Below, one piece after another: positions 7,815 through 16,256 of a stretch of DNA of 64,000 bases. Made by a program: the position numbers and the translations under genes. Source of the DNA: Daejeonella sp. JGW-45 (GTDB lineage Bacteria > Bacteroidota > Bacteroidia > Sphingobacteriales > Sphingobacteriaceae); NCBI RefSeq assembly GCF_029360805.1, contig NZ_JARKNC010000010.1, forward strand, positions 423,287 through 487,286, given 5' to 3'. Under the pieces are notes generated by a model, which was given only the letters and a program-made list of their open reading frames with translations, searched no databases and was not told the DNA's origin. How positions within the stretch are numbered: the stretch's first letter is position 1; every line of letters begins with the position of its first letter.

Positions 7815-8928
7815 CATCTTAACAGGCTGTCTTACCTTTTTCTATATCGGCATGTTGTTTTATCTTAGAAATGGCTGGAGGCGAATCCCATATTTCCGCA
7901 CGGAAGCTAATGCGCCTTCCACATTCGTAAGTGTTTTAATTGCTGCCAGGAACGAAGAAGGGAAAATAGAAAAAACTATTTTGGATATTCTGGCGCAGGA
8001 TTACCCCGCCGATTTATTTGAACTTATAATCGTTAACGATCATTCTACAGACCGCACAGCAGAGATCATCTCAGGATTTTCAGATAAAGGCGTTAAGCTC
8101 ATAAACCTGGATGAAAGTGAAAAGTTAAATTCGTATAAAAAGAAGGCTATAACCAAGGCCATCGACGTTTCTTCCGGAGAGCTGATCATCACCACTGATG
8201 CCGATTGCAGAATGAATAAGTTGTGGCTCAGAACCATCGTTGCTTACTACGAATCGGGAGATTATAATCTTATTTCGTCACCGGTAACTTTTTTCGAAGA
8301 GAAGAATCCATTTGAAGAAATTCAATCGCTTGAATTCTTATTTCTGATCGGACTTGGAGCTGCGGGTATCGGAAATAAAATGCCGGCAACATGTAACGGG
8401 GCAAACCTGGCTTATAGAAAAGATGTTTTTCTGAAGTTAAATGGCTTTAAAGGTATTGATGATCTGGCATCCGGAGATGATGAGCTGTTTCTTCATAAAG
8501 TAGCTTCTGCCTACCCGGGCAGCATAGGATTTTGTAAGTCTCTGGATGCGGTTGTATACACACACGCCAAGGAGAATCTTAAAGAGTTTATACAGCAGCG
8601 TAAGCGCTGGGCTTCAAAAAGCACACGATATAAGAATAAAGGTGTTGTTGTTTTGGGAGTCGCTGTATGGCTGTTCAACCTGTTGTTTATCACGAACTTC
8701 TTTTCCGGGTTTTTTAATACTGATTTCTGGTGCCTGGGGTTTGCCGCCATCATTCTTAAGATGGGGTCGGAGTTAATGTTTCTATACCCGGTTTGCTCTT
8801 TTGCAAAACGAAAGGAACTTCTTTTATATCAACCTGTTTCGACGGTTATTCATATATTTTATCTTGTTTTTATTGGCATTGCCGGAAACTCAGGAAAGTA
8901 CAACTGGAAGGGTAGGATGGTGAGGTGA
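7795..8928 (+). CDS. Family 2 glycosyltransferase, membrane-anchored
   Basis: A 377-residue inverting GT-A glycosyltransferase. It has one N-terminal transmembrane segment (residues 2-24), a cytoplasmic catalytic domain beginning SVLIAARNEEGKIEKT near residue 45, the nucleotide-sugar motif ITTDADCRM near residue 125, the acceptor-side GDDELF near residue 228 and QQRKRWASK near residue 264 (the Q/RxxRW signature of processive enzymes), and three to four C-terminal membrane segments. The start is TTG at 7795 inside the end of the preceding gene. Donor and product are unknown; a membrane polysaccharide or glycolipid is likely. Confidence 0.85.
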   Translation: MAILVISILTGCLTFFYIGMLFYLRNGWRRIPYFRTEANAPSTFVSVLIAARNEEGKIEKTILDILAQDYPADLFELIIVNDHSTDRTAEIISGFSDKGVKLINLDESEKLNSYKKKAITKAIDVSSGELIITTDADCRMNKLWLRTIVAYYESGDYNLISSPVTFFEEKNPFEEIQSLEFLFLIGLGAAGIGNKMPATCNGANLAYRKDVFLKLNGFKGIDDLASGDDELFLHKVASAYPGSIGFCKSLDAVVYTHAKENLKEFIQQRKRWASKSTRYKNKGVVVLGVAVWLFNLLFITNFFSGFFNTDFWCLGFAAIILKMGSELMFLYPVCSFAKRKELLLYQPVSTVIHIFYLVFIGIAGNSGKYNWKGRMVR

Positions 8929-8940
8929 GCGATGGGCTAT

Positions 8941-8981
8941 GAGCATTGAGACATGAGCTCAAAACTGACAGCTCAATGCTC
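8941..8981. repeat. 10-bp perfect inverted repeat at the phosphatase gene start
   Basis: GAGCATTGAG (8941-8950) and its exact reverse complement CTCAATGCTC (8972-8981) flank 21 nt, just after the glycosyltransferase stop and across the likely ATG (8976) of the next gene. A stem here would bury that start codon. There is no T-run, so it does not look like a terminator. Confidence 0.6.
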
Positions 8982-10292
8982 CCGGTACTTTTATTTTCAA
9001 TAACATTTCTCTATTTTTATGCCATACCGTCAATAAAAAGGCTTGTATTGTCAAATATTCCAACCTCAATAATTAACAATGAGAGTGAGTTAATCCAGCT
9101 CCTTTTAAAACGGCAGGCAGAGTTAAATTCCCTGCTTGAAATTACGCAGGCGATTAATAAAAACAGTTCCTCGAGTGTCCTTTTCGAGATGCTTGGAGTA
9201 ATCCTGAACGTCCATCTCAAAATTGGCAGGGTTCGTCTCCTTATACGTGAAAGTGAACATTTTTATTGTGCAGCACGTTTTGGCGGAGAGTTTGAAAATG
9301 CCAAGACACTGCAGCAAACTTGCCAGGCTCTTTCTGACTATAAAAATATTACTGCTTTAAGAGCGAATCCGGATGCGCTGCTTAGTCAGTATGAATATTT
9401 TGTGCCTGTATTCCATAAAGATGAGTTTCTTGCCTTTGTTTTAATTGGTGATTTTGACACCGGCCACGAGCTTTTAGGAAATGACCTGAATTTCATTGAG
9501 ACCCTCATTAATCTGATAGTGGTTGCCCTTGAAAATAAAAAATTATTCAAGGAGCGGGTTGACCGGGAACGTCTGCAAAGGGATATGGAGCTGGCTGTCG
9601 AAGTGCAGGGCATGCTGATCCCGAGGGAATTACCTAAAACAGGCGCAGTGGAAGTAGGGGCTACATACCTGCCGAACCAAAACATAGGCGGAGATTACTT
9701 TGATTTTATAAAATTAGGCCCCAATGAGTTTTTATGGTGTATAGCTGACGCCTCCGGTAAGGGAGTGTCGGCCGCATTGCTGATGGCCAATTTGCAGGCA
9801 AGTCTGCGGGCGTGGTCATCTGTAGAGAAGGATCTCGTAAAGATAATCGAACGCCTGAACGAAATTGTGGTATCGAATACCAATGGAGAGAGGTTTATAA
9901 CGCTATTTCTTGGATTATATAATGAAAAGACCTGCGAACTCAGGTATGTTAACGCGGGCCATAATCCGCCGATCTTGATCAGTGGCGAAAAGGTTAAGTT
10001 CCTCACGGAAGGTACAACAGTGATTGGAGCGTTTGATAAGCTACATTCTTTAAACGAGGGAATAGAAATATTGTCGCCAGGCAGCCTTGTTTTCAATTAT
10101 ACAGACGGCCTCGTAGAAAGTGCCGGGGAGGAAGTTTATGTTTCTGATGAGGAGCTTGTAGCGCATTTGATGAGCAGCCGCCTACTATCAGTAGACGACC
10201 TGAACGAGGCGATTTTGCGAAACATTCAGTTAACCAATAATGCCCGTATGAATTCGGATGATATTACGATTCTCACCATCCGGATCTTATAG
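8976..10292 (+). CDS. GAF-domain PP2C/SpoIIE-type serine phosphatase (RsbU-like)
   Basis: A predicted protein phosphatase of the partner-switching type that usually activates an anti-anti-sigma factor. After one N-terminal membrane segment (LLFSITFLYFYAIPSI) and a short coiled coil comes a GAF-like sensor (about residues 60-190), a linker helix (RLQRDMELAVEVQGMLIP) and the SpoIIE/PP2C domain with GGDYFDF, IADASGKGVSAALLMA, LRYVNAGHNPP and FNYTDGLVE, the expected metal-site aspartates. The frame is open from a TTG at 8946, but ATG 8976 is preferred because the membrane segment follows directly. No cognate STAS or kinase gene is adjacent. Confidence 0.88.
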   Translation: MLPVLLFSITFLYFYAIPSIKRLVLSNIPTSIINNESELIQLLLKRQAELNSLLEITQAINKNSSSSVLFEMLGVILNVHLKIGRVRLLIRESEHFYCAARFGGEFENAKTLQQTCQALSDYKNITALRANPDALLSQYEYFVPVFHKDEFLAFVLIGDFDTGHELLGNDLNFIETLINLIVVALENKKLFKERVDRERLQRDMELAVEVQGMLIPRELPKTGAVEVGATYLPNQNIGGDYFDFIKLGPNEFLWCIADASGKGVSAALLMANLQASLRAWSSVEKDLVKIIERLNEIVVSNTNGERFITLFLGLYNEKTCELRYVNAGHNPPILISGEKVKFLTEGTTVIGAFDKLHSLNEGIEILSPGSLVFNYTDGLVESAGEEVYVSDEELVAHLMSSRLLSVDDLNEAILRNIQLTNNARMNSDDITILTIRIL

Positions 10293-10343
10293 GATATTCA
10301 CTGGAAATCATAAATTTGTCGTTTATATTCCATAATTCCAATT

Positions 10344-10949
10344 ATGCTTTTATCGTATTTTCAGGAAGAATTAGTTGAAGCGGGGTGCGATGAAGCAGGG
10401 CGGGGCTGTCTGGCAGGCCCGGTTTTTGCTGCTGCGGTGATCCTTCCGCGGGACTTTTCGCACGATGTTCTTACCGATTCAAAGCAGCTTTGCGAAAAGG
10501 ACAGGTACCAGCTTCGCGAGTGCATTGAGCGGGAAGCAATCTCTTACGCAGTGGCACAGGTTGACCACGACGAAATCGACCGCATCAATATCCTGAATGC
10601 TTCTTTTCTTGCGATGCATCTGGCATTGGAGAAGCTTCATATACGGCCCGGCTTCATCCTGGTAGATGGTAACCGGTTTAAGTCTTATCAGCAAGTTCCT
10701 CACCAATGTGTAATCAAAGGTGACGGTAAGTACTATTCCATTGCGGCGGCATCGATCCTCGCCAAGACATATCGTGATGATCACATGCAGCGTTTGGCCG
10801 ACGAGCATCCTCAATATGATTGGAAAAATAACAAAGGCTATCCGACCATAAAACACAGGGATGCAGTCATATCTTATGGCATGTCACCATATCATCGCCG
10901 GACGTTCCGGGTAACAGATCCTCAAATGAGCATTGCGTTTGAGGAGTAG
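10344..10949 (+). CDS. rnhB: Ribonuclease HII
   Basis: Cleaves RNA in RNA-DNA hybrids and removes misincorporated ribonucleotides. The 201-residue product has the signature [14 protein letters not shown] at residues 14-27 (D16 and E17 of the DEDD site), LTDSKQL near residue 45 and ILVDGNR near residue 110, followed by [20 protein letters not shown]. Length and order are canonical. It is a free-standing gene between the phosphatase and gcvT genes. Confidence 0.96.
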   Translation: MLLSYFQEELVEAGCDEAGRGCLAGPVFAAAVILPRDFSHDVLTDSKQLCEKDRYQLRECIEREAISYAVAQVDHDEIDRINILNASFLAMHLALEKLHIRPGFILVDGNRFKSYQQVPHQCVIKGDGKYYSIAAASILAKTYRDDHMQRLADEHPQYDWKNNKGYPTIKHRDAVISYGMSPYHRRTFRVTDPQMSIAFEE

Positions 10950-11020
10950 CCAATTATAAATTAGCCGATAGCTTTGGCTGTTTTTACTTACTTTTGCCGC
11001 TATCCATAATTAAACTTTAC

Positions 11021-12097
11021 ATGAAAAATGTAGCCCTAAACGATATCCATATAGGCCTTGGCGCCAAAATGGTTCCATTTGCCGGATTCAACATGCCTGT
11101 TCAATATGCCGGGATAAATGCTGAGCATGAAACGGTACGTACCGGCGTTGGTGTATTTGACGTAAGTCATATGGGCGAGTTTATCCTAAAGGGCGAAGGT
11201 GCCCTTGACTTAATTCAACGGGTGAGTTCCAATGACGCTTCGAAGCTCTTTGATGGCAAGATACAATATGCTTACCTCCCCAATGAAACAGGCGGCATTG
11301 TTGACGACCTCCTGGTTTACCGCATAGATGAAAAAACATATATGCTGGTGGTTAATGCATCAAATATTGATAAAGACTGGGATTGGATCTCAAAATATAA
11401 TACTTCTGGTGTGGAGATGAAAAATATTTCCGATCAGACATCGCTTCTCGCAGTTCAGGGACCGAACGCTGCAAATGCCCTTCAGAGCCTCACAGATATC
11501 GATCTGGCCGCAATGGAATATTATACGTTCAAAAAGGGTGTATTTGCCGGGGTGGACAATGTATTGGTCTCCGCCACAGGATACACCGGAGCAGGCGGTT
11601 TTGAGATATATTTTGACAATAAGCATGCTGAGCACATGTGGAGAGAGATCTTCAAGGCTGGCGAATCTTTCGGGATCAAACCGATCGGGCTGGCAGCAAG
11701 GGACACTCTGAGATTGGAGATGGGATTTTGCCTGTATGGCAACGATATCGATGATACTACTTCACCTATAGAAGCCGGGCTGGGCTGGGTAACTAAATTC
11801 ACAAAGAAATTTGTTAACTCAGAAAAGCTTGCCGAAGAAAAACAGAACGGCGTGAACCGGAAACTGATTGGTTTCGAAATGATCGATCGTGGAATTCCAC
11901 GACACGATTATGAAATAGTTGATGCCGACGGGAATACAATTGGTAAGGTAACTTCCGGTACTCAGGCGCCTTCACTTCAAAAAGCCATTGGCCTGGGTTA
12001 CGTGACTAAGGAATTCTCAAAAGAGGGATCGGAAATATTTATCAAGATCCGGGATAATAAAGTCAAGGCGCAGGTAGTAAAGTATCCGTTTAAATAG
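11021..12097 (+). CDS. gcvT: Glycine cleavage system aminomethyltransferase (T-protein)
   Basis: Transfers the methylene group of aminomethylated GcvH to tetrahydrofolate and releases ammonia. The frame opens at 10994, but ATG 11021 gives the canonical start [22 protein letters not shown] and a 358-residue product. Family motifs include FDVSHMGEF near residue 48, [13 protein letters not shown] near residue 187 and [17 protein letters not shown] near residue 226. The H and P subunit genes are not adjacent, as is common in Bacteroidota. The comB-like gene follows by 15 nt. Confidence 0.96.
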   Translation: MKNVALNDIHIGLGAKMVPFAGFNMPVQYAGINAEHETVRTGVGVFDVSHMGEFILKGEGALDLIQRVSSNDASKLFDGKIQYAYLPNETGGIVDDLLVYRIDEKTYMLVVNASNIDKDWDWISKYNTSGVEMKNISDQTSLLAVQGPNAANALQSLTDIDLAAMEYYTFKKGVFAGVDNVLVSATGYTGAGGFEIYFDNKHAEHMWREIFKAGESFGIKPIGLAARDTLRLEMGFCLYGNDIDDTTSPIEAGLGWVTKFTKKFVNSEKLAEEKQNGVNRKLIGFEMIDRGIPRHDYEIVDADGNTIGKVTSGTQAPSLQKAIGLGYVTKEFSKEGSEIFIKIRDNKVKAQVVKYPFK

Positions 12098-12112
12098 TAG
12101 ACATTTCGAATA

Positions 12113-12829
12113 ATGCAGAAGCGCAACCTGGAAGTGTGTCTTACACCGGCCCTGTTACATCTTTATGATATAAAAGCAAGCATAGTAGTTGTTATTGATA
12201 TTTTCCGTGCAACTTCGTCTATCTGCTACGGGATAGATAATGGCGCCGAGGCAATAATCCCGGTGGCCACGGTGGAAGCCTGTGAATCGTACAGAGAATC
12301 GCAATTTCTGCTTGCAGCAGAAAGAAACGGGGAAGTGGTTGCAGGCTTTGATTTTGGGAATTCCCCCTTCTCGTATACGACGGAAAAGGTAAACGGTAAA
12401 ACCGTAGTTCTCACAACGACGAACGGCACACATGCAATAAATCTTTCCCGTGGTGCAAGCAGGATCGTAATCGGCTCATTTTTAAATCTGACCGCTTTGT
12501 GTAACTGGCTTAAGGGCCAGCCTAATGACGTTCTGCTTCTATGCTCAGGCTGGAAAGACAAAGTGAATCTGGAAGATACCCTGTTTGCGGGCGGAGTTGT
12601 GAACCATCTTAAAGATGAGGGCTATCACCTCGATGACTCTGGAATTGCATCTGAAGATCTTTACGTAATGGCTGCGAACGACTTGAATGCCTACCTGAAA
12701 AAGACATCCCATAGCGAACGGTTGAAAAAACTCGGTATAGAGGAAGATATTGCTTTTTGCTTAAATGTGGATGTGACTACTGCTATACCTGTGCTGGATG
12801 GCGAGAGATTAGTGAGACTGGCTGTTTAA
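12113..12829 (+). CDS. 2-phosphosulfolactate phosphatase (ComB) family protein
   Basis: A 238-residue member of the ComB family (Mg-dependent 2-phosphosulfolactate phosphatase, known from coenzyme M biosynthesis in methanogens). The diagnostic acidic motif VVVIDIFRATSSI lies at residues 24-36, with TTTNGTHA and CSGWKDKVNLEDTLFAGG further on. Bacterial members occur widely in organisms with no known coenzyme M, so the substrate here is open. It lies 15 nt after gcvT on the same strand. Confidence 0.82.
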   Translation: MQKRNLEVCLTPALLHLYDIKASIVVVIDIFRATSSICYGIDNGAEAIIPVATVEACESYRESQFLLAAERNGEVVAGFDFGNSPFSYTTEKVNGKTVVLTTTNGTHAINLSRGASRIVIGSFLNLTALCNWLKGQPNDVLLLCSGWKDKVNLEDTLFAGGVVNHLKDEGYHLDDSGIASEDLYVMAANDLNAYLKKTSHSERLKKLGIEEDIAFCLNVDVTTAIPVLDGERLVRLAV

Positions 12830-12856
12830 CGACAGGGGTAATTGCGAATAGCGATA

Positions 12857-13183
12857 TTAGTTTAGTTTGCTATTATTTTTGTGTCTTTCTGCATCCCGGA
12901 TGCTCTTCTTTTCCAGATTCTTTTCCAGTGCATTTGTTAAATCAACTCCGGTTTGATTTGCCAGGCAGATCAGCACAAAGAGAACATCCGCAAGTTCGTC
13001 ACCCAGGTCCTTTCCCTCGTCTGATTTTTTAAACGATTGTTCACCATATTTCCGTGCCATAATTCGGGCCACTTCACCAACCTCTTCCATCAGTATGGCT
13101 GTGTTGGTAAGTTCGTTGAAATAGCGGATCCCCGTAGTGTTTATCCATTTGTCAACTATTTGCTGGGCTTCCTCTAGGGTCAT
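12857..13183 (-). CDS. MazG-like nucleotide pyrophosphohydrolase
   Basis: A 108-residue all-alpha NTP pyrophosphohydrolase of the MazG-like type, probably a house-cleaning enzyme. The metal-binding ExxE plus ExxD pattern is visible as LMEEVGEVARIMARKYGE near residue 30 and KDLGDELADVLFVLICLA near residue 58. Being half the size of classical two-domain MazG, it fits the short single-domain group. It lies 6 nt from dtd and on the same strand as dtd and rsgA, forming an apparent rsgA-dtd-mazG-like operon. Confidence 0.87.
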   Translation of the reverse strand: MTLEEAQQIVDKWINTTGIRYFNELTNTAILMEEVGEVARIMARKYGEQSFKKSDEGKDLGDELADVLFVLICLANQTGVDLTNALEKNLEKKSIRDAERHKNNSKLN

Positions 13184-13189
13184 AGCTTT

Positions 13190-13642
13190 TTATTCTTTAG
13201 ACTTGGTATCAATGATAATGGTTACCGGGCCATCGTTAATAAGGCTGATCTTCATGTCAGCACCGAAAATACCGGTTTGGATCTTCCGTCCAGTGGCTTT
13301 CGTTAATTCTGCAATCATTTTTTCATATAGCGGGACAGCTGCATCCGGTTTAGCAGAGCGCGTAAAACCCGGCCGGTTTCCTTTTTTTGTTGACGCATAG
13401 AGCGTAAACTGGCTGATCAGGAGAATATCGCCGCTCACTTCGGATAAGGCTTTGTTCATCGCACCGTTCTCATCGGGGAAAATGCGCATGCTGGTAATTT
13501 TTTGAGCAAGCCAAACCGTATCTTCATCCGAGTCGGCATCTTCAATACCTAATAAGACCATAAAGCCAGTCTTAATCTGCCCTGTTATTTTTCCTTCAAC
13601 AGAACATGATGCCTGGCTGACGCGCTGGATTACTGCTCTCAT
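13190..13642 (-). CDS. dtd: D-aminoacyl-tRNA deacylase
   Basis: Removes D-amino acids (and glycine mischarged on tRNA-Ala) from tRNA. The 150 residues carry both active-site signatures: SQFTLYAST near residue 78 and the Gly-cisPro motif in NDGPVT near residue 139, with N-terminal MRAVIQRVSQASCSVEG. Its start codon overlaps the rsgA stop by 4 bp (ATGA), so translation of the two is coupled. The length is canonical. Confidence 0.95.
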   Translation of the reverse strand: MRAVIQRVSQASCSVEGKITGQIKTGFMVLLGIEDADSDEDTVWLAQKITSMRIFPDENGAMNKALSEVSGDILLISQFTLYASTKKGNRPGFTRSAKPDAAVPLYEKMIAELTKATGRKIQTGIFGADMKISLINDGPVTIIIDTKSKE

Positions 13643-14559
13643 GCCCGGGTATCGTTATTGTGGTATATGCTTAAATAGCTGTCATATCTGGAGGGTTCGA
13701 TCTCTCCGTTCTCCAGGGCTTTAAGCACGGCGCACCCTGGTTCATTGATGTGACGGCAATTGTGAAACTTACAATTGCTCATCAGCCCGCGTATTTCGGG
13801 GAACAAGCGCCCGAGGTCTTGTTTCTCAATATCAAATATACCAAGCTCACGTATTCCCGGAGTATCGATCAGATATCCGCCAAAAGGTAATTTAAACATC
13901 TCTGCAAAAGTTGTTGTGTGTTTCCCCTTATCACTCCAATCTGAAATATCACCTGTTTTTAACTGGAATCCGGGAAGGAGGGCATTGATCAGTGTAGATT
14001 TGCCGACACCAGAATGTCCGCTTACCAGGGTAACCTGATCTTTCAAAAGCTCTCTTACCTGATCCAGGTTAGTCTGCTCTGTTGCAGATACGCTGTAGCA
14101 GGGATAACCGGCCTTTTCATAGATAGCCTGGTACTCTGTGAGGACATCCAGCCCTTCATCGCTAAAGAGGTCGAGCTTGTTAAAAATCAATTTTGCCGGA
14201 ACATGATAGGCCTCGGCAGTTACCAGAAACCTGTCTATAAAACCCAGGGAGGTCCGCGGTGAAGCAAGTGTTACAATAAGAAAGGTCTGATCAAGGTTTG
14301 CTGCAAGTATCTGAGCCTGCTTTGAAAGATTAACAGACTTACGAATGATATAATTTTTCCTGGGATGCAGGTATGAGATCAGCCCGGTTCCGAGATCAGG
14401 CTCCAGCTCGATGTCAACGTGGTCGCCGACTGCCACGGGGTTTGTGGTTTTAATTCCAAGTGTACGGAACTTACCTTTTATCCGGCAGTTGATGGTTCTC
14501 CCGTTGTCAGTAAGTACCTCGTACCAGCTTCCGGTTGATTTTATTACTAAGCCCTGCAT
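13639..14559 (-). CDS. rsgA: Ribosome small subunit-dependent GTPase RsgA
   Basis: Circularly permuted GTPase that checks 30S maturation. Domains in order: an OB fold (residues 1-70), then G4 NKLD (127-130), G1 GHSGVGKST (181-189), G3 DTPG (232-235), and a C-terminal zinc finger with C263, C268, H270 and C276. The G4-G1-G3 order is the family's permutation. The 306-residue length is normal. It is the first gene of the rsgA-dtd-mazG-like run and overlaps dtd by 4 bp. Confidence 0.96.
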   Translation of the reverse strand: MQGLVIKSTGSWYEVLTDNGRTINCRIKGKFRTLGIKTTNPVAVGDHVDIELEPDLGTGLISYLHPRKNYIIRKSVNLSKQAQILAANLDQTFLIVTLASPRTSLGFIDRFLVTAEAYHVPAKLIFNKLDLFSDEGLDVLTEYQAIYEKAGYPCYSVSATEQTNLDQVRELLKDQVTLVSGHSGVGKSTLINALLPGFQLKTGDISDWSDKGKHTTTFAEMFKLPFGGYLIDTPGIRELGIFDIEKQDLGRLFPEIRGLMSNCKFHNCRHINEPGCAVLKALENGEIEPSRYDSYLSIYHNNDTRA

Positions 14560-14740
14560 TGGATGTAAAGATAATATTTAGTTGCCAGTTGCCGGGCAAG
14601 ACGGATGTTCATTCCGCAAGGATAAAAACAACGGACCGATAAATTATTCTTAGCATGTTAGTATAGATCGCAAAATATCTCTTATTATTATAGTTAATAA
14701 ATTAGTTTGCATTTATAACCTTATCAACCGTAGAACAATT

Positions 14741-16003
14741 ATGCAAAATATTCAAAAATCAAAACTTTTCTGGGCTAGCTGTCTGGCTCTCCTGGTTACA
14801 TCATTATCATTTGGAATCCGGGCAGGCATTATGGGCCCCTTGTCTGCGGAGTTTAATCTAAGTGCGTCAGAACTGGCGACAATAACGGCTACCGCATTCT
14901 GGGGCTTTCCCCTGGCAATTATTGTTGGTGCATTTGTTGTCGATATTATAGGCATGAAACGGCTGCTGGTGATGGCATTTTTATTTCACCTGGCCGGTAT
15001 TGTCCTAACAATATTTGCGCAGGGTTACTGGACTTTATTCCTGTCCACCTTACTTATAGGAATTGCGAACGGTACAGTTGAAGCTGCCTGTAATCCGCTG
15101 GTGGCTGCCCTGTATCCCGACAATAAAACAACAAAGCTGAATCACTTCCATCTCTGGTTCCCGGGCGGTATTGTTATAGGAACGCTGATTGTCTACCTCC
15201 TTACAGATATGGGAATAGGCTGGCAGGTGCAGATGGGCTTTATGCTGATCCCGGCCTTGATCTACGGCTATCTGTTCTACCAGCTGGAATTCCCGGTTAC
15301 GGAGCGTGTATCTTCAGGGTATTCAACTGCTGATATGTATAAGGCCGTGTTGTCGCCGCTGTTCCTGTTCATGATCATTTGTATGTTCGGTACAGCAATT
15401 ACTGAATTGTTTACCGGTCAATGGATCAGTTTGTTGATGGCAAACATTACTCAGAATGCGATACTTATCGTTACACTTACCGCGGGGGTTATGGTTGTTG
15501 GAAGGGCCTTCGCTGAACCCATCGTGCATCGTTTTTCGCCATCGGGTGTGTTATTGATCTCTGCTGTCATTGCCGTGCTGGGTCTTTATATGCTAAGCAC
15601 GCTTACAGGAAACTCCATTTTCATTGCAGCACTGATTTTCGGGATCGGGGTATGCTATTTCTGGCCAACCATGATCGGTTTTGTGGCCGAATATATTCCC
15701 AAGTCAGGAGCTCTCGGAATTAACCTGATGGGCGGTGCAGGAATGTTTGCCGTTTCTTTATATATGATGTTTATGGGGGGATATTACGATGAGCTGATTG
15801 CTAAACATCTTCCTGCGGGCGCAGATCTCGATAATTATGTCAATGCGCCGGCAGGTACTCAAATGGCCGCTGCCCTGCATGACGCCAAGAACCTTGCCGG
15901 TCCGGAAGTTCTGCAAACCACCCTGATCATCCCGGTATTATTGGTGATCGCGTTTAGCGGCCTTGTATTTTATATGAGATCCAGAAAGTTGGCAAATGCG
16001 TAA
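14741..16003 (+). CDS. Major facilitator superfamily transporter
   Basis: A 420-residue inner-membrane carrier with about twelve hydrophobic helices. An MFS loop 2-3 motif is recognisable as GAFVVDIIGMKRLL near residue 67. Histidine- and Trp-containing LNHFHLWFPGG near residue 134 resembles the FucP/sugar-type branch, so a sugar or small-metabolite proton symporter is the best guess. The gene is monocistronic: rsgA is divergent upstream (181-nt gap with no feature I can support) and the thr leader follows. Substrate is not predictable from sequence alone. Confidence 0.82.
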   Translation: MQNIQKSKLFWASCLALLVTSLSFGIRAGIMGPLSAEFNLSASELATITATAFWGFPLAIIVGAFVVDIIGMKRLLVMAFLFHLAGIVLTIFAQGYWTLFLSTLLIGIANGTVEAACNPLVAALYPDNKTTKLNHFHLWFPGGIVIGTLIVYLLTDMGIGWQVQMGFMLIPALIYGYLFYQLEFPVTERVSSGYSTADMYKAVLSPLFLFMIICMFGTAITELFTGQWISLLMANITQNAILIVTLTAGVMVVGRAFAEPIVHRFSPSGVLLISAVIAVLGLYMLSTLTGNSIFIAALIFGIGVCYFWPTMIGFVAEYIPKSGALGINLMGGAGMFAVSLYMMFMGGYYDELIAKHLPAGADLDNYVNAPAGTQMAAALHDAKNLAGPEVLQTTLIIPVLLVIAFSGLVFYMRSRKLANA

Positions 16004-16050
16004 ACAAGCTCAATCGAAATAGGGTAAGTTTTAAAATAATTTCATAATCA

Positions 16051-16083
16051 TTTGTTATTTCCAAAACTTAGCCCGTAATTAGC
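16051..16083 (+). promoter_or_regulatory. Possible promoter of the threonine operon
   Basis: TTTG at 16051-16054, exactly 21 nt, then TAATTAGC at 16076-16083. The -33 box and spacing fit the Bacteroidota consensus; the -7 box matches only partly. Transcription would begin near 16090, just before the leader peptide ATG at 16099, which is where an attenuated transcript should start. Confidence 0.35.
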
Positions 16084-16098
16084 GCCACAGAAAAAACA

Positions 16099-16161
16099 AT
16101 GAACACTAACTTTTATACCACAACAACAAATACCACAACCACGCTAACGCGGGGAAGGTAG
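16099..16161 (+). CDS. thrL: Threonine operon leader peptide
   Basis: A 20-codon open frame, MNTNFYTTTTNTTTTLTRGR, with ten threonine codons out of twenty, sited between a possible promoter and a strong terminator ahead of thrA. This is the classic design of a ribosome-mediated attenuator: scarcity of charged tRNA-Thr stalls the ribosome in the Thr run and lets an antiterminator form. Unlike the E. coli thr leader it has no isoleucine codons, which implies control by threonine only. It is not homologous in sequence to E. coli ThrL beyond Thr richness. Confidence 0.85.
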   Translation: MNTNFYTTTTNTTTTLTRGR

Positions 16162-16234
16162 TTGTATGGTGTAATAAAATCATAAAAAACATCAAAAGCG
16201 CCTTCCTCCGAAAACGGGGAAGGCGCTTTTTTTT
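16149..16234 (+). promoter_or_regulatory. Threonine attenuator: antiterminator segment and intrinsic terminator
   Basis: The terminator is a GC-rich stem from 16198 to 16226 (GCGCCTTCC paired with GGAAGGCGC, extended by further pairs around an AAAA loop) followed by eight T at 16227-16234. The segment GCGGGGAAGG at 16149-16158, at the end of the leader peptide frame, is nearly complementary to CCTTCCTCCG at 16201-16210, the ascending arm of the terminator, so it can compete as an antiterminator. thrA begins at 16257, 22 nt after the T-run. Confidence 0.85.
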
Positions 16235-16256
16235 ATCAAAATCTTAATCTCAACTA

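Noticed and set aside
10950-11020. Glycine riboswitch upstream of gcvT
   Set aside because: The gap is only about 70 nt and shows none of the conserved aptamer words.
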